A stretch of 64,000 bases of DNA from Gemmatimonadaceae bacterium (GTDB lineage Bacteria; Gemmatimonadota; Gemmatimonadetes; Gemmatimonadales; Gemmatimonadaceae): NCBI GenBank assembly GCA_019186945.1, contig JABAQJ010000004.1:124001-188000 (forward strand), read 5' to 3'. Positions 34,805-43,273 of this stretch are shown here, one piece after another. Both the position numbers and the translations under genes were made by a program. Position 1 is the first letter of the stretch. Each line of letters begins with the position of its first letter. The notes beneath the pieces were generated by a model. The model ran no database searches. It had not been told where the DNA came from and saw only the letters and a program-made list of their open reading frames with translations.

Positions 34805-36499
34805 TCACGGCCACTGGAATACGCTCGCCGGAATCGAACGCTCGCGATTCCGGCGGATGTCGTTCGGCTCCCTCCAGAAGGTCCGCGTCCGATCCTCGTT
34901 CGTGAAGCGAAGCTCCCAGCGTGCCCCATAAGTACGGCGGAGCGGCAGAGCGATGTCCAATCGCCACATGCGTTGCGACCGCGGCGGAATTGCCGCCAGC
35001 AAGCCCACGCCGATGGATCCCAGCCAAGGCGTGTCCATCCCAAGCGGTGCGTCGCCTGACCACAGGCGCCCCAGGTCGCCAAAGACCGCCACTCCACCGT
35101 CCGCCGTCCCACGAAAGCTCCCAACCCGCCACCGCTCCTCCAACCGGCCGACGACCCGCCGTCCACCTCCCACGTCCGCGTGCTCGTACCCGCGTACGCC
35201 GCCGCGACGGTCCGCCAGCGACAGCTGAAACGGCGTCAATTGCCGCCTCCCGCTCGCCCACTGGATGTCCGCCAGAATCGTGTGCCGCGGATGCGGCCGA
35301 AGGTACCAGGCGAAACGCCCACCCATCAGAAGTCCATCCCAGACCTCCGTACTATCCATGCGTCGTCCTTCGATTCGTGCCTGCACGGCTGCGAACGATC
35401 GCGGTGAACCCAAGCCGCCATACACGTCGAGCGAGCCATACATTCGCTCTCCTGCCGGTGACCCATCGGGGATCCCGGCGCCGATTGTCGTGCCAATCTG
35501 GACGCCGGTTCGCACGTCCTGTCTTCCCGTCAGCGCGTCGAAGCCGTTGACTTCCATGAACTGCACGGAGCGAAAACCAAGGAGCAGGTTCAACCGGTTG
35601 GCGTTGTGCTCTCCGTATGTGTTCACCAGCGCGGAGTCGGAATCCGGTCGCAGCCCGCTATCGGTGACGAATACGGGGACGGAGTTCGCCGCCATCCGAT
35701 CGGTCGAGATGGACGCACCCACGAGCCCCAGGCGCCCGCGACGACCGACTCGGACTACGCCTCCAACGTCGCCGAAAATGCGGCGCGAACCTAACGAGGA
35801 CCGTTCGCGGCCCGGAGCGCGGAAGCCCACGAGTTCGAGACTCGACCCCACGGCCATCTGCCATGCGAACCGCTGCCCGTCGGTGAAGTACGGGTAGGTC
35901 AGGGACGTTTCCCATTCGTGTCCCAGATCCCGGCGCACACCGCGAAACTCGTACAAGTACGGCGCGCCGAACATCTGGTGATTCGCATAGTCCACCTGAT
36001 ACGTGTCTCGATAGTGGAAGCCCGCGCGCCATCCCACGACAGCGTACACACCCTTCCCCGCCACGTTTGCGTTTCCGGCCGTCACCGACGTCAGGTATGG
36101 CGAGTCGCCGCGTACGCCCAGCGACGCCACCGCCGAGGGTTCGTCTATCGTCACTACCTCGATGCGAACGCCAGATCCGTCCGGATACGCAGTCACGCTG
36201 GCATCGGCGAGAAACGGCTGCGCGCGCAGCACGCGTTCGGTCTCGTAGCGCTGCACCGGGCTGCATGCCTCGCCCTTCTTCAGCAGCACGAAATGCTCGA
36301 TGACCTCCGGCGCCGTCGTCACATGAAGGACGTCGATCAAGTGCGACGTAAGCTGCGAACGTGCGAACCAGCCGCCAAAGCTGGGAGCCTGCGAACGCAC
36401 GATGATCTCGGTGATCGGTTGCCCATTACAGGCGACCTGCGTCCTGACACCCTGGCCCTCAACGGCGCTGGCGGCGCCGCAGCAGCAAGCCGCGATCAC
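34805..36499 (-). CDS. Omp85/BamA-type outer-membrane protein with one POTRA-like domain
   Basis: A 564-residue outer-membrane protein. After a signal-peptide-like start (CCCGAASAVEGQG) a POTRA-like domain covers about residues 25-120 (ITEIIVRSQAP to VRIEVVTIDE), then a beta-barrel with VRGY in GGVRGYEHADV, the conserved Omp85 motif inside the barrel. The end, ASVFQWP, does not have the classical terminal Phe. The start is uncertain: the open frame begins right after the TAG of the coiled-coil gene, in the same frame; GTG 36499 gives a short n-region, and CTG codons at 36526 and 36523 would give a fuller signal peptide. Cargo unknown. It contains one CGTTAGGT octamer. Confidence 0.72.
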   Translation of the reverse strand: MIAACCCGAASAVEGQGVRTQVACNGQPITEIIVRSQAPSFGGWFARSQLTSHLIDVLHVTTAPEVIEHFVLLKKGEACSPVQRYETERVLRAQPFLADASVTAYPDGSGVRIEVVTIDEPSAVASLGVRGDSPYLTSVTAGNANVAGKGVYAVVGWRAGFHYRDTYQVDYANHQMFGAPYLYEFRGVRRDLGHEWETSLTYPYFTDGQRFAWQMAVGSSLELVGFRAPGRERSSLGSRRIFGDVGGVVRVGRRGRLGLVGASISTDRMAANSVPVFVTDSGLRPDSDSALVNTYGEHNANRLNLLLGFRSVQFMEVNGFDALTGRQDVRTGVQIGTTIGAGIPDGSPAGERMYGSLDVYGGLGSPRSFAAVQARIEGRRMDSTEVWDGLLMGGRFAWYLRPHPRHTILADIQWASGRRQLTPFQLSLADRRGGVRGYEHADVGGGRRVVGRLEERWRVGSFRGTADGGVAVFGDLGRLWSGDAPLGMDTPWLGSIGVGLLAAIPPRSQRMWRLDIALPLRRTYGARWELRFTNEDRTRTFWREPNDIRRNRERSIPASVFQWP

Positions 36500-36529
36500 G
36501 ACACTTCGAGCCGGAACGGACAGCAGACG

Positions 36530-37084
36530 CTATATCCCCATTCGGCGCTTCAGCTCGGCCAAGCGCGCATCCGCATCGGCATCCTGGGCGCTCCTTCGCT
36601 GTGCACGTCGAACCTCATCCAGTTCCTGCTCCAGAGTTGAAGCCGAATCTGAATGGTGCGGCGGCACACCGGACTCGCCGGACCTCAGCCCCGATCCCAC
36701 GCCCAGCGAGGCTGACTTGAGCTGTTCAGACATCTCGGCAACCTCGCGCTCCACGATCGCCAGCTCGGCTTCTTCACCCTCCAGCTTCTTTTCCAGGGCT
36801 GATGCTCGTTCGCCATGCTGGATCTCGAATCGCGCGGCGATGGCCGCCGTCTCGGTATCGTTGATCCCTTCCGCCAGCGCGCGGCGCCGACGGACGACCT
36901 CGAGTTCGTGGAGCTCGTGTTGGAGCCGCCTTCGGGTCGTTGCCGTGCCGTCGCGAATCTCGTCCAGCGCGACGCGAGCTCGCACCAGCGATTCTTTCAT
37001 CGCGTGCACAAGCGCACGCCGGTCCTCGGGCGGCACGCGTCCAGACACTAGATCTCGAATCGCGTCCCTGATGTCTTCAAACAC
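36530..37084 (-). CDS. Coiled-coil protein of unknown function
   Basis: A 184-residue, highly charged protein rich in Glu, Arg, Leu and Ala with heptad-like spacing (RRRLQHELHELEVVRRRRALA, then EKKLEGEEAELAIVEREVAEM), so a long coiled coil is likely. No signal peptide or membrane segment. GTG at 37084 is proposed because the earlier frame looks non-coding. The stop TAG lies immediately before, and in frame with, the Omp85 gene, so the pair probably form one transcript. I do not recognise a family; PspA-like proteins share the composition but no motif is decisive. Confidence 0.55.
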   Translation of the reverse strand: MFEDIRDAIRDLVSGRVPPEDRRALVHAMKESLVRARVALDEIRDGTATTRRRLQHELHELEVVRRRRALAEGINDTETAAIAARFEIQHGERASALEKKLEGEEAELAIVEREVAEMSEQLKSASLGVGSGLRSGESGVPPHHSDSASTLEQELDEVRRAQRRSAQDADADARLAELKRRMGI

Positions 37085-37242
37085 GGCGTCGTCAGGTCGA
37101 GGGTTCGGCTGGCAGGTGCGCCAGCCACCACGGTAGGATACGGGTGTCGTATCCACGTGAGCAACCGCTCGGGGGACCGGGCGCCGCCACCAGCCACTTC
37201 CACTACGTTCCTCATCGCGATTCCCCGGATCCCACCTCACGC

Positions 37243-37995
37243 ATGCGACCGATCGTTGCCGTCAGCGCCACATCACGTCCGACCGAAGGGGCCGAACGGG
37301 TCCGCCTCAATGAAGCCTACGTCAGCGCCCTCCATCAGGCCGGGGTCATTCCGCTGATCCTGCCACCACTGGACGACACGGCCGCTGTGGCGCAAGTACT
37401 CGGCGTTGTCGATGGGCTCGTCCTGAGCGGCGGAGAAGATATCGACCCGATCGTGTACGGGGCCGAGCGCCACCCGGCCACAGGGGCCGCACACGAATCG
37501 CGAGACAACTGCGAACTTGCCCTTGCCCGGACGGCACGGGCGATGGGCCTGCCGACTTTGGCGATCTGTCGCGGGATTCAGGTTCTCAATGTGGCCCTGG
37601 GGGGAACGCTGATCCAGGATATTCCCTCGCAGGTTGGCGGAGCCCAGACCCACGATGGCACCGCAGCGCGAACGGACCGGGTCCATCGTGTGTCCATTTT
37701 CCCCGGCACTCGCCTCGCCGGTGCGCTCGAATCCCACGACATCGCCGTAAACTCCGTTCATCACCAGGCGCTCGACCGCGTCGCGGCCGACCTCCGCGTA
37801 AGCGCTCGTGCTGACGACGGTGTGATCGAAGGCGTGGAATCGTGCGACCCCCGGTGGTTCGCGTTAGGTGTCCAGTGGCATCCGGAAGAACTCACGCGAG
37901 ACGCGGAAGCCTGGGACCGCCGCCTTTTCTCCGCCTTTGCCGCCGCGTGCCGCGAGCGCGCGGCATCCCGGAAAGAGAACCAGCCTCTTCGTTAG
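37243..37995 (+). CDS. Class-I glutamine amidotransferase-like hydrolase (peptidase C26, PuuD-like)
   Basis: A 250-residue gamma-glutamyl hydrolase-like protein that cleaves gamma-glutamyl amides such as gamma-glutamyl-GABA. The catalytic Cys is residue 109 in AICRGIQVLN, and the His/Glu pair is QWHPE at 212-215. SGGEDIDPIVYG near residue 65 and VNSVHHQALD are typical of the family. The ATG at 37243 is chosen over upstream in-frame starts that overlap non-conserved sequence. The C-terminal codon CGT and stop TAG are part of a CGTTAGGT octamer, and a second copy occurs at 37862, just before the QWHPE codons. Confidence 0.87.
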   Translation: MRPIVAVSATSRPTEGAERVRLNEAYVSALHQAGVIPLILPPLDDTAAVAQVLGVVDGLVLSGGEDIDPIVYGAERHPATGAAHESRDNCELALARTARAMGLPTLAICRGIQVLNVALGGTLIQDIPSQVGGAQTHDGTAARTDRVHRVSIFPGTRLAGALESHDIAVNSVHHQALDRVAADLRVSARADDGVIEGVESCDPRWFALGVQWHPEELTRDAEAWDRRLFSAFAAACRERAASRKENQPLR

Positions 37996-38002
37996 GTCTC
38001 GA

Positions 38003-38731
38003 TCAGGCGGTACGCCAGCGCGCACCGTCGGCTACCTGTCGGAGCAGCTTGTCAGGCGAATGCACGTGCGGAAACAGGAACCGGTCACTGACACGGTTCA
38101 ACGCGAGCCGCAGCTGTGGAAAGCGCTCGGCAACGGCGGCGTACAGCTCGCGCATTCCATATCGCGACGCCAGGCGATGCTCAGCCGCCAACTCGTACCC
38201 CCTCTTCCCCATGTCCTCGTAGTAGCCCAGATCCGGCCCGCCGTGCCGGTGCTTGCGGGACTCGATGTAGTCAGGAAAGACACCGCTGAGCCAGAGCGCG
38301 TAGTTGCCCAGGTGTGCACGAACCAGGAAGGCACGCGTCGGATCGCTCACGTCCACATCGCGAAGCAGCGCAGCCAACGTGTCGTAGACTTCGTCGTCGT
38401 ACAGGGCGACGCGACGCGCGCGCCCGCCCAACCCGAAGTGCATCAGGACCGACGTCACGTAGTCGGCGAGGCCGCGATCCGTCTCCCCAGTACTACACAG
38501 AGCCTGGCGAACCATGACATACGCCAGGAGGGGCAATGACGCGTGAGCTCCCTGCCGCCGCTCCAGGAGCGCGGGCAACAGCCTTGGATCGTCGAGGAGT
38601 TCGTCCATCCCCCCATCGCGCAACATCGCCTCTCCACGACGCTGCTCTTCGTGCGAACCGGCTGCGATGAGTTGAAGGACCAGTTGTGCGTCGTCCCTCG
38701 TCAGGCGACGCCTGGTGTCAGCGACAATCAT
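38003..38731 (-). CDS. Conserved-looking hypothetical protein
   Basis: A 242-residue soluble, mainly helical protein with no recognised domain. The distinctive part is HLGNYALWLSGVFPDYIESR, followed by HGGPDLGYYEDMGKRGYELA, dense in aromatic and charged residues, suggesting a folded helical bundle rather than low-complexity sequence. No cysteines are arranged for metal binding and no signal peptide is present. It starts close to the region upstream of the glycosyltransferase genes, on the opposite strand, and converges on the amidotransferase gene with a 7-nt gap. Coding status is supported by ATG, length and codon composition. Confidence 0.5.
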   Translation of the reverse strand: MIVADTRRRLTRDDAQLVLQLIAAGSHEEQRRGEAMLRDGGMDELLDDPRLLPALLERRQGAHASLPLLAYVMVRQALCSTGETDRGLADYVTSVLMHFGLGGRARRVALYDDEVYDTLAALLRDVDVSDPTRAFLVRAHLGNYALWLSGVFPDYIESRKHRHGGPDLGYYEDMGKRGYELAAEHRLASRYGMRELYAAVAERFPQLRLALNRVSDRFLFPHVHSPDKLLRQVADGARWRTA

Positions 38732-38879
38732 GTTGTTCCTCCCTCATGACCAGCCCTGCATACACCATTGCCCTCATTTCAGGTATCGTCGCATCGAGCG
38801 CGAGTGTGAAGCGCGTGCACAACGATGTCCTGACGTCGCGACTGGCCGCGGACGAGCTGGACAGCGATCTTCCGGCGCG

Positions 38880-39983
38880 ATGCCTGGACTTCGCATTCTT
38901 CACGTCGACAGTGGGCGCGAGTGGCGCGGTGGTCAGCGACAGGTGCTGTTGCTCGCACGCTACCTCCGTGAACACGGACACGAGCCACTCGTCGTCGCAT
39001 ACCCGGACGCTCCGCTCATCAAGCGGGTGCGCGCTGCCGGCCTGGCGGCGAGCGCGATGCGGACGCGCGGAGATTGGGATCTGGCTGCTGTCCGGAGGCT
39101 CCGCGCGCTGGTGCATACGTGGCGTCCAAACATCGTGCATGCCCACGACGCCCGCTCGCATGCCATCGCGCTCGCTGCACTGCTCGGACGATCCGATCCC
39201 CCTCCACTCGTCGTGACGCGCCGGGTCCCTTTCGTACCGCGCGGTCGCTTGAAATACGGACCACGGGTCACGCGCTTCATCGCGATATCGCAGGCCGTGC
39301 GGCACGCGCTGCTAGCCGGCCGCGTCCCCGACGACAAGATCGACGTCGTGTACTCGGGCGTCCCGTCACCGGAGCTTCGAACGCCCCGCGATTGGCGCGC
39401 CGAATCCGGGTGGGCACGTGATACCGTCGTGTGTGGCGTGGTTGGTGCAATGACCGCGGAGAAGGGCGTTCAACTACTTGCCGAAATCGCCGAGCACCTG
39501 AGCGATCAGGCTCGTCTGCGTGCCCGCATCGTTCTGCTCGGTGGCCAAGCGTCCGGAGCAGCCCGCCTGGGAGGCATTCCGGCATTCCGTGCCGGATTCG
39601 TGGACGCGGTACACGATGCGATGGCGGGCCTCGACGTACTCTGGCATCCATCGAGAGCAGAAGGCCTCGGCACCTCGGTGATCGATGCCATGGCGCTAGG
39701 CGTTCCCCCGGTCGCGTTCGCGGTGGGTGGCCTGCCCGAGCTGATCGAGCACGACATTTCCGGCGTGCTGGTTCCGCCAGGGGACGTCCCGGGTTTTGCG
39801 CGAGAAGCCTCGTCCTTGATCACCGACACCACGCGGCGAGCTCGACTGGCCGAACATGGCGCGCTGCGCGCGAACGACTTCTCCGTCGAGCGCATGGCCG
39901 CCGGGACACTCGACACCTACAACCGCGTCCTTCGCGATCACCCGGCACACGCGGCGAGAAACGGACTGGGTCGCCCTGTGTAA
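38880..39983 (+). CDS. Glycosyltransferase family 4 (GT-B fold)
   Basis: A 367-residue GT-B protein. MPGLRILHVDSGREWRGGQRQV is the N-terminal Rossmann strand with the Gly-Gly loop; VHAHDARSH follows; the C-terminal half has the sugar-nucleotide site with HPSRAEGLGTSVIDAMALGVP (the E-x7-E motif is in place as AEGLGTSVIDA) and VAFAVGGLPELI. This corresponds to family 4 enzymes that build lipopolysaccharide or other surface glycans. The ATG at 38880 fits the conserved N-terminus, though the frame opens earlier. It is followed by a GT2 gene, hinting at a small glycan-synthesis cluster. Confidence 0.85.
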   Translation: MPGLRILHVDSGREWRGGQRQVLLLARYLREHGHEPLVVAYPDAPLIKRVRAAGLAASAMRTRGDWDLAAVRRLRALVHTWRPNIVHAHDARSHAIALAALLGRSDPPPLVVTRRVPFVPRGRLKYGPRVTRFIAISQAVRHALLAGRVPDDKIDVVYSGVPSPELRTPRDWRAESGWARDTVVCGVVGAMTAEKGVQLLAEIAEHLSDQARLRARIVLLGGQASGAARLGGIPAFRAGFVDAVHDAMAGLDVLWHPSRAEGLGTSVIDAMALGVPPVAFAVGGLPELIEHDISGVLVPPGDVPGFAREASSLITDTTRRARLAEHGALRANDFSVERMAAGTLDTYNRVLRDHPAHAARNGLGRPV

Positions 39984-40053
39984 CAGCCGTAGACGCACGG
40001 GAACGCTGTCGCCTAGCTTTCTCCCTCCACAACCTCGGCCACGGGCTCGCCGC

Positions 40054-40818
40054 GTGCTTTACATCTGTATCCCCGCTTTCAATGAGGCTCCCACGATCGG
40101 CGTCCTGCTTTGGCGCATCCGCAGGACGCTCGAGGAGTTCGCCCGGGAGTACGAGCTGCTCGTCTACAACGACGGAAGCACGGATCAGACGGACGAAGTC
40201 CTGACCTCCTATTCGCAGGTGCTCCCGCTATCGGTACTCGGCGGAAAGGAACGAACAGGTTACGCGCGGGCGGTCGAAGCCCTCCTGCGGTCGGCTGCCC
40301 AGCGCACCCGCTATGCGCGACGCGACGCCATCGTAGTACTCCAAGCGGACTTTACGGACCTTCCAGAAGGCCTCCCGGAACTCATCCGCCGTTTCGAGGG
40401 CGGCGCCGACATTGTGACGACGGCCCGAACCCCGAATCCGCTGACTCCTGCACCGGAAAGGCGCCTCCGGCGCCTGGCTCCTTGGCTCCTCAAACCATTC
40501 GTGAGCATCGAAGGCGTCAAGGATCCGTGCTCGACTCTCCGTCTCTACCGTGTGGCAGTCGTGCGTGATTCGCTCAAAGCAGCCGGCAGCCGGGCGTTGA
40601 CTGATGCCGAAGGCTGGGCCGCCAACGTCGACTTTCTGCTCGAAACCCTGCCCTATGCACGGCGGGTCGAAACGGTAGAGATCGCCCCTCGCTACGACAT
40701 CCGCTCACGGACCTCCAGAATCCGGCCGCTGGCCGCCGCGCTCGACCTCTACCGACATGCTCGCCGAGTACGGCAGCGCAAGGACCGTCCGTCAGCACCA
40801 ACCATTGCCCCCGCATGA
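40054..40818 (+). CDS. Glycosyltransferase family 2 (GT-A fold)
   Basis: About 254 residues. LYICIPAFNEAPTIG is the N-terminal nucleotide-binding strand of GT2 enzymes; LVYNDGSTDQTDE gives the first Asp motif, and VVLQADFTDLPEG the metal-binding DxD-equivalent (QADF). Resembles dolichyl-phosphate-mannose-synthase-like members. The start is uncertain: GTG 40054 begins right at the first strand; the open frame reaches back to 39856 inside the GT4 gene, but that part has no homology. It ends in ATGA with the DUF3108 gene. Confidence 0.8.
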   Translation: MLYICIPAFNEAPTIGVLLWRIRRTLEEFAREYELLVYNDGSTDQTDEVLTSYSQVLPLSVLGGKERTGYARAVEALLRSAAQRTRYARRDAIVVLQADFTDLPEGLPELIRRFEGGADIVTTARTPNPLTPAPERRLRRLAPWLLKPFVSIEGVKDPCSTLRLYRVAVVRDSLKAAGSRALTDAEGWAANVDFLLETLPYARRVETVEIAPRYDIRSRTSRIRPLAAALDLYRHARRVRQRKDRPSAPTIAPA

Positions 40819-41594
40819 AAATACGTCGGTTGGCGTTGGCGCTGCTTCTGTTCGCTCTGCCGATGGTGAACGCGCTAGCCATGCAGAGCGCGTCGGGCAA
40901 TCCCGGAGCGGCCACCGCGCCGTTCCCCGTCCCATTCATGGTCGGCGAAAAGCTGGACTACAACGTGCATTTCGGACCGTTACGCGTTGGGCACGGAAGC
41001 ATGGAAGTGATGGGAATCGTCCCTGTGCGCGGACGTGATACGTGGCACACGCGGCTGCGCGTGAAAGGGGGGATTCCCCTTGCCCGCGTCGACGACCTTT
41101 TCGAGAGCTGGATTGACATGGCGAGCTTCAACTCGCTGCGCTTCGTCCAGGATCTGAGCGAACTGGGGAGGGATCGCGAGCGGCATTTCGAGTTCTTCCC
41201 CGATCGAAAGACCTTTTCCGAGAACGGCAAGCCGGAGCAACCGTCCGTCGATCAGCCTCTGGACGACGGCTCGTTCCTGTATTTCGTTCGAACCGTTCCG
41301 CTCGAGGTGGGGAAGACTTACGAGTTCAATCGCTATTTCAGGCCAGACAGGAACCCTGTTACCATCAAGGTGCTGCGTCGGGAGACGATCACGGTACCGG
41401 CCGGCACTTTCACGGCGCTCGTCCTGCAACCGGTGATCAAGACATCCAAACTGTTCGCGGATGGCGGGCAGGCACTCATCTGGCTCTCGGACGATTCGTT
41501 GCGCATCATGGTACAGATGAAGACGAAGCTTTCATTTGGCTCCCTCAGCCTGTATCTGACATCGCTCCGCCTCTCCCCAGCCGAGATCCCATAG
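40815..41594 (+). CDS. DUF3108-family secreted protein
   Basis: A 259-residue exported protein. Signal peptide MKIRRLALALLLFALPMVNALA with a clear cleavage site; mature part starts with FPVPFMVGEKLDYNVHFGPLRVGHGSMEV, the characteristic first strands of DUF3108, followed by the beta-rich WIDMASFNSLRFVQ segment and FADGGQALIWLSDD. Function of the family is unknown; it lies in the periplasm or outer membrane and often neighbours cell-envelope genes. Translation is coupled to the GT2 gene by a four-base overlap. Confidence 0.85.
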   Translation: MKIRRLALALLLFALPMVNALAMQSASGNPGAATAPFPVPFMVGEKLDYNVHFGPLRVGHGSMEVMGIVPVRGRDTWHTRLRVKGGIPLARVDDLFESWIDMASFNSLRFVQDLSELGRDRERHFEFFPDRKTFSENGKPEQPSVDQPLDDGSFLYFVRTVPLEVGKTYEFNRYFRPDRNPVTIKVLRRETITVPAGTFTALVLQPVIKTSKLFADGGQALIWLSDDSLRIMVQMKTKLSFGSLSLYLTSLRLSPAEIP

Positions 41595-41647
41595 GCACCC
41601 GCACCGAAGCCGACCTCGTGGGCGCCCGCACCGAAGCGGACTTGGCG
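41594..41647 (+). repeat. 27-bp imperfect tandem repeat at a gene start
   Basis: Units 41594-41620 and 41621-41647 both begin GGC[A/G]CCCGCACCGAAGC and differ at few positions. The period is a multiple of three and in frame with the next gene, so they read GTRTEADLV then GARTEADLA. The first unit ends with the GTG start codon of the gene at 41618; the second encodes its first residues. Confidence 0.7.
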
Positions 41648-42580
41648 CGCATTCGGACCATTCCGGTCGCTCAGCGGCCGAACAAGGTGAGTGCGCGAGA
41701 GTTCGCGCATCCGCCCGGATCGGAACGGTCTTTTCGCAGCTTTCTCGACGCACTCCCCGACGTGCTGGCCGCTCGCGACTTCCGTAGCGTCGTCGAGGCG
41801 ATCGCACGTGCGGTTTGCGGAAATCGTGCCATCGTGGCCATGGTAGGGGGGCACGTGGTAAAGACGGGCCTTTCGCCGGTCATTATCGACCTCATGAAGC
41901 GACGGGCGATCACACATTTGGCGATGAATGGATCGGCGGCCATTCACGACTATGAGATCGCCCGATTCGGCGCCACGTCCGAGGATGTCGCCGCTGGGCT
42001 CAGGGACGGGACATTCGGGATGGCCGAGGAAACCGGTCGCGGTTTCAACGAAGCGATCGTGCGCGGAATGCACGAGGGTATGGGCATGGGGGAAGCGATC
42101 GCCGTAGCGCTGGAGGGAGCGGCGCCGCTGGCATATCCCGAACTCTCTCTCCTGCTCGCGGCGCATCGGCTCGGGGTCGGTGCCACTGTCCACGCCGCGT
42201 TAGGCGCCGAGATCGTTCACCAGCACCCGGCAGCCAACGGCGCCGCGATAGGCGACACGAGCCATCGAGACTTTCGTCGCCTTGCAGCAGCTCTGCCCGC
42301 GTTGAACGGTGGGGGAGTCGTGCTCAATATCGGCAGTGCGGTCATCATGCCCGAGGTATTCCTCAAAGCGCTTACGATCGCCAGGAATCTGGAGAATGGC
42401 GTCCCCCGGGACTTCACTACCTGCGATCTCGACATGACGCGCCATTACCGCCCGCGAATGAACGTCGTGAAGCGGCCGGTACTCGCTGGCGGTGTCGGTT
42501 ACGAGATCACGGGCCACCACGAGATCATGATTCCGCTCCTGGCGTGGGCCGTCGCCGACGCCCTCGCAGATCCCGCCTGA
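41618..42580 (+). CDS. Deoxyhypusine-synthase-like protein lacking the active-site lysine
   Basis: A 320-residue protein with a GTG start. The segment VGGHVVKTGLSPVIIDLMKR, then ITHLAMNGSAAIHDYEIA, follows the pattern of the deoxyhypusine synthase/DHS-like family (a Gly-Gly strand, a dinucleotide helix, TGA-type turn and HD-E). A later LNGGGVVLNIGSAV would align with the DHS site GGGVVKH, but the catalytic Lys reads as Leu. TSEDVAAGLRDGTFGMAEETG and GYEITGHHEIMIPLL are further conserved-looking parts. No signal peptide. The family call is tentative; role unknown, and bacteria usually lack eIF5A. It contains one CGTTAGGC octamer. Confidence 0.5.
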   Translation: MGARTEADLARIRTIPVAQRPNKVSAREFAHPPGSERSFRSFLDALPDVLAARDFRSVVEAIARAVCGNRAIVAMVGGHVVKTGLSPVIIDLMKRRAITHLAMNGSAAIHDYEIARFGATSEDVAAGLRDGTFGMAEETGRGFNEAIVRGMHEGMGMGEAIAVALEGAAPLAYPELSLLLAAHRLGVGATVHAALGAEIVHQHPAANGAAIGDTSHRDFRRLAAALPALNGGGVVLNIGSAVIMPEVFLKALTIARNLENGVPRDFTTCDLDMTRHYRPRMNVVKRPVLAGGVGYEITGHHEIMIPLLAWAVADALADPA

Positions 42581-42600
42581 CGCAGCAACGAGCACAATAG

Positions 42601-42633
42601 CGAACGCGTGACCGGAGGCCGGTCACGCGTTCG
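42601..42633. terminator. Strong bidirectional hairpin terminator
   Basis: CGAACGCGTGACCGG and CCGGTCACGCGTTCG form a perfect 15-bp stem with a 3-nt loop, 20 nt after the stop of the DHS-like gene and 17 nt after the stop of the small membrane gene on the other strand. There is no T tail. Confidence 0.75.
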
Positions 42634-42650
42634 TGCTGGAGATGCGGCCT

Positions 42651-42875
42651 TCAGCTGACGTGGCCAGAAAAGCGTTCGCGCAGCCGTCGAGCCGTCTCCG
42701 GCGAGAAGATTCGCACGAGCAGATAGAGGACGCCGCCGAGGATCGCGATCCGAATCGCCCATCCGAGCAACCCGAGCAGGAGGGCGAAGAATACACCGAA
42801 CACGCCGAAGAAGACCTTCAGGAGAAACAGGCCGAGGATCGCAAACAGCCCGATCATGAATACCGTGCGGAGCAT
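42651..42875 (-). CDS. Small hydrophobic membrane protein
   Basis: A 74-residue protein with two or three near-continuous membrane helices (from VFMIGLFAILGLFLLKVFFG, then FALLLGLLGWAIRIAILGG) and a short Arg-rich cytoplasmic end, RRLRERFSG. The ATG at 42875 is preceded by TTGGAGAA at good spacing; an upstream in-frame TTG is less likely. The Phe/Leu/Gly-rich layout is common in small envelope proteins of unknown function. It converges on the DHS-like gene across the 15-bp hairpin. Confidence 0.65.
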   Translation of the reverse strand: MLRTVFMIGLFAILGLFLLKVFFGVFGVFFALLLGLLGWAIRIAILGGVLYLLVRIFSPETARRLRERFSGHVS

Positions 42876-43273
42876 TTCAACGTTCTCCAATTCGAGTCTG
42901 CACTCAGTACGCGTACGTCACGGACGCGGTTTCAGCACCATGGGTCAAGATCGCCCGTTTGGCGTCAACTGAAAAGCCTGTCGCCTGACTGCGGATGTTT
43001 GGGATGAGCGCGGGCCGCAAATCGGGCATCTCGCGCGTTACTTGCTTGAAATGCAGACTCGGAAGTCCACGGATCGTCGGAGGGACCTGGCCATCGCTGA
43101 GCCATCGGCTGGCAGCACGTTTAGCGAAATCGGATCCCTCATCGGACGATGTAGAAACCTGCTTGAGTGCCGTTTGGTGGTTATGTCTTCTGGTGACGTT
43201 CGCCGCACCTCTTAGATTGCCAAAGGCTGGAAGCTTCTTCACCCCACCACGTCCAAGGCGACCCGGCAGCCAA
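42876..43273. other. Gene-free stretch upstream of lipA
   Basis: About 400 nt. The longest opposing reading frame crosses into lipA and has no recognisable content. A TAGATT box at 43213-43218 sits 56 nt before the lipA ATG; a similar TAGATT at 51548 precedes lpdA at a comparable distance, so both may be -10 elements, but no good -35 is visible. Confidence 0.35.
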
